Below are positions 5,373 to 5,631 of a stretch of 5,631 nt of DNA, piece after piece. The stretch's first letter is position 1. Every line of letters starts with the position of its first letter. The stretch spans positions 1 to 5,631 of the forward strand of contig CANQHH010000087.1 of assembly GCA_947623615.1 (NCBI GenBank), read 5' to 3'. Below the pieces are notes generated by a model. The model did not search any database and was not told the DNA's origin. It saw only the letters and a program-made list of their open reading frames with translations. The stretch comes from an uncultured Clostridia bacterium. GTDB taxonomy: Bacteria; Bacillota; Clostridia; TANB77; CAG-508. Position numbers and translations under genes: made by a program.

Positions 5373-5527
5373 TTGTAGAGGAAAATATATTTTAGCTTTA
5401 AATTATTTTGCCCCCGAAGCAAAAAAATAAAAAGTAAATAATTTAATTGTATAATGTTTTTCTTAGCCTAATTAGTATGTGAAGGCACAAAAATATCCCC
5501 AATATTTTTCCCGATTTTCCTCTACAA
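5373..5527. ncRNA. Candidate structured RNA closed by a 14-bp helix, family unknown
   Basis: The ends are perfect 14-nt inverted repeats (TTGTAGAGGAAAAT at 5373-5386; complement at 5514-5527), with G/C bases that A/T richness does not explain. Inside are an 11-bp perfect arm pair (5398-5408 with 5436-5446) around a TGC/GCA-closed loop of CCCCGAA, a short GCCT/AGGC hairpin (5466-5486), and an 8-bp hairpin with loop CCCCA (5489-5496 with 5502-5509). This is the layout of a multi-branched RNA. The strand is unknown: the plus strand could be the 3' part of the transcript from 5180-5208, while on the minus strand a TATATA sits just outside the 5527 end with a weak -35 (TTATCA, 18-base spacer). A short mobile element with terminal inverted repeats is the alternative, but no target duplication flanks it. 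It was not matched to 6S, tmRNA, RNase P or SRP RNA by eye. Confidence 0.4.
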
Positions 5528-5535
5528 CTATATAT

Positions 5536-5561
5536 AAAATTAAAAGCTTATCTATGATAAG
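5536..5561 (-). terminator. Possible weak terminator of a minus-strand gene
   Basis: CTTATC and GATAAG (5547-5552 and 5556-5561) form a 6-bp hairpin with a 3-base loop. On the minus strand it is followed by TTTTAATTTT (5545-5536). The stem contains the stop codon of the reading frame that enters from the right edge. The stem is short and A/T-rich. Confidence 0.3.
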
Positions 5562-5631
5562 TTTCATTATTAGATATTTTAAATGCTCTAAAGATCTGTT
5601 CTAATAAAAACACACGAATTAATTGATGAGG
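5548..5631 (-). CDS. Possible 3' end of a minus-strand gene
   Basis: A frame enters from the right edge on the minus strand and runs 27 codons to TAA at 5550-5548. The tail includes LIRVFLLEQIFRAF and ends in NETYHR, a plausible mixed hydrophobic and charged C-terminus with genome-typical codons. It is too short to identify. The hairpin at 5547-5561 followed by a T-rich stretch would be its terminator. An open frame of this length can occur by chance. Confidence 0.35.
   Translation of the reverse strand, partial: PHQLIRVFLLEQIFRAFKISNNETYHR

Noticed and set aside
5450..5455. Perfect TATAAT as a promoter inside the structured element
   Set aside because: No -35-like hexamer lies 16-18 bases upstream and there is no extended -10 TGn; it sits beside a helix arm.
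5373..5527. 6S RNA or a miniature inverted-repeat transposon as a firm call
   Set aside because: The long closing helix is suggestive of 6S, but I recognise no diagnostic conserved sequence. For a transposon, no flanking target duplication is seen and the ends differ right after 14 bases.

Overview
The window is about three-quarters A+T, uses A/T-ending codons throughout (AGA, ATA, TTA), and has strong AGGAGG-type ribosome binding sites. It carries the spore maturation pair spmA-spmB and an AbrB-family regulator preceded by a Spo0A-box-like site. Together these point to the chromosome of an endospore-forming low-G+C Firmicute, most likely a member of the Clostridia. No mobile element, CRISPR array, tRNA or rRNA gene was seen.

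Layout. Positions 1-165 hold the 3' end of an upstream plus-strand gene and a short overlapping reading frame of uncertain status. They are closed by a perfect 19-bp intrinsic terminator at 172-217. The T-run of this terminator merges into the -35 box of a strong sigma-A promoter (216-244). That promoter drives a three-gene plus-strand operon: a DUF2207 membrane protein (307-2151), a LemA-family protein (2191-2739) and the 16S rRNA methyltransferase RsmI (2767-3585). A bidirectional terminator (3598-3627) separates rsmI from a convergent minus-strand abrB-like gene (3637-3903). The rsmI/abrB convergent arrangement is also known from Bacillus subtilis. A 159-bp divergent intergenic region (3904-4062) holds the abrB promoter with its candidate Spo0A operator and a sigma-E-like promoter pointing toward spmA-spmB (4063-5171).

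The last 460 bp contain no large gene but are not empty. A second near-consensus sigma-A promoter (5180-5208) precedes a 37-codon reading frame for a hydrophobic, lysine-tailed peptide (5245-5358). Next comes a 155-bp element closed by perfect 14-nt inverted repeats with nested hairpins inside (5373-5527), a candidate structured RNA that I could not match to a known family. The window ends in what may be the 3' end of a minus-strand gene (5548-5631).

How the parts fit. Two themes are present: a housekeeping and envelope operon (DUF2207, LemA, RsmI), and sporulation control and execution. In the second, Spo0A would repress abrB at sporulation onset while spmAB is switched on in the mother cell and contributes to spore core dehydration. 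The most likely undescribed material is the promoter, small peptide and structured element after spmB.
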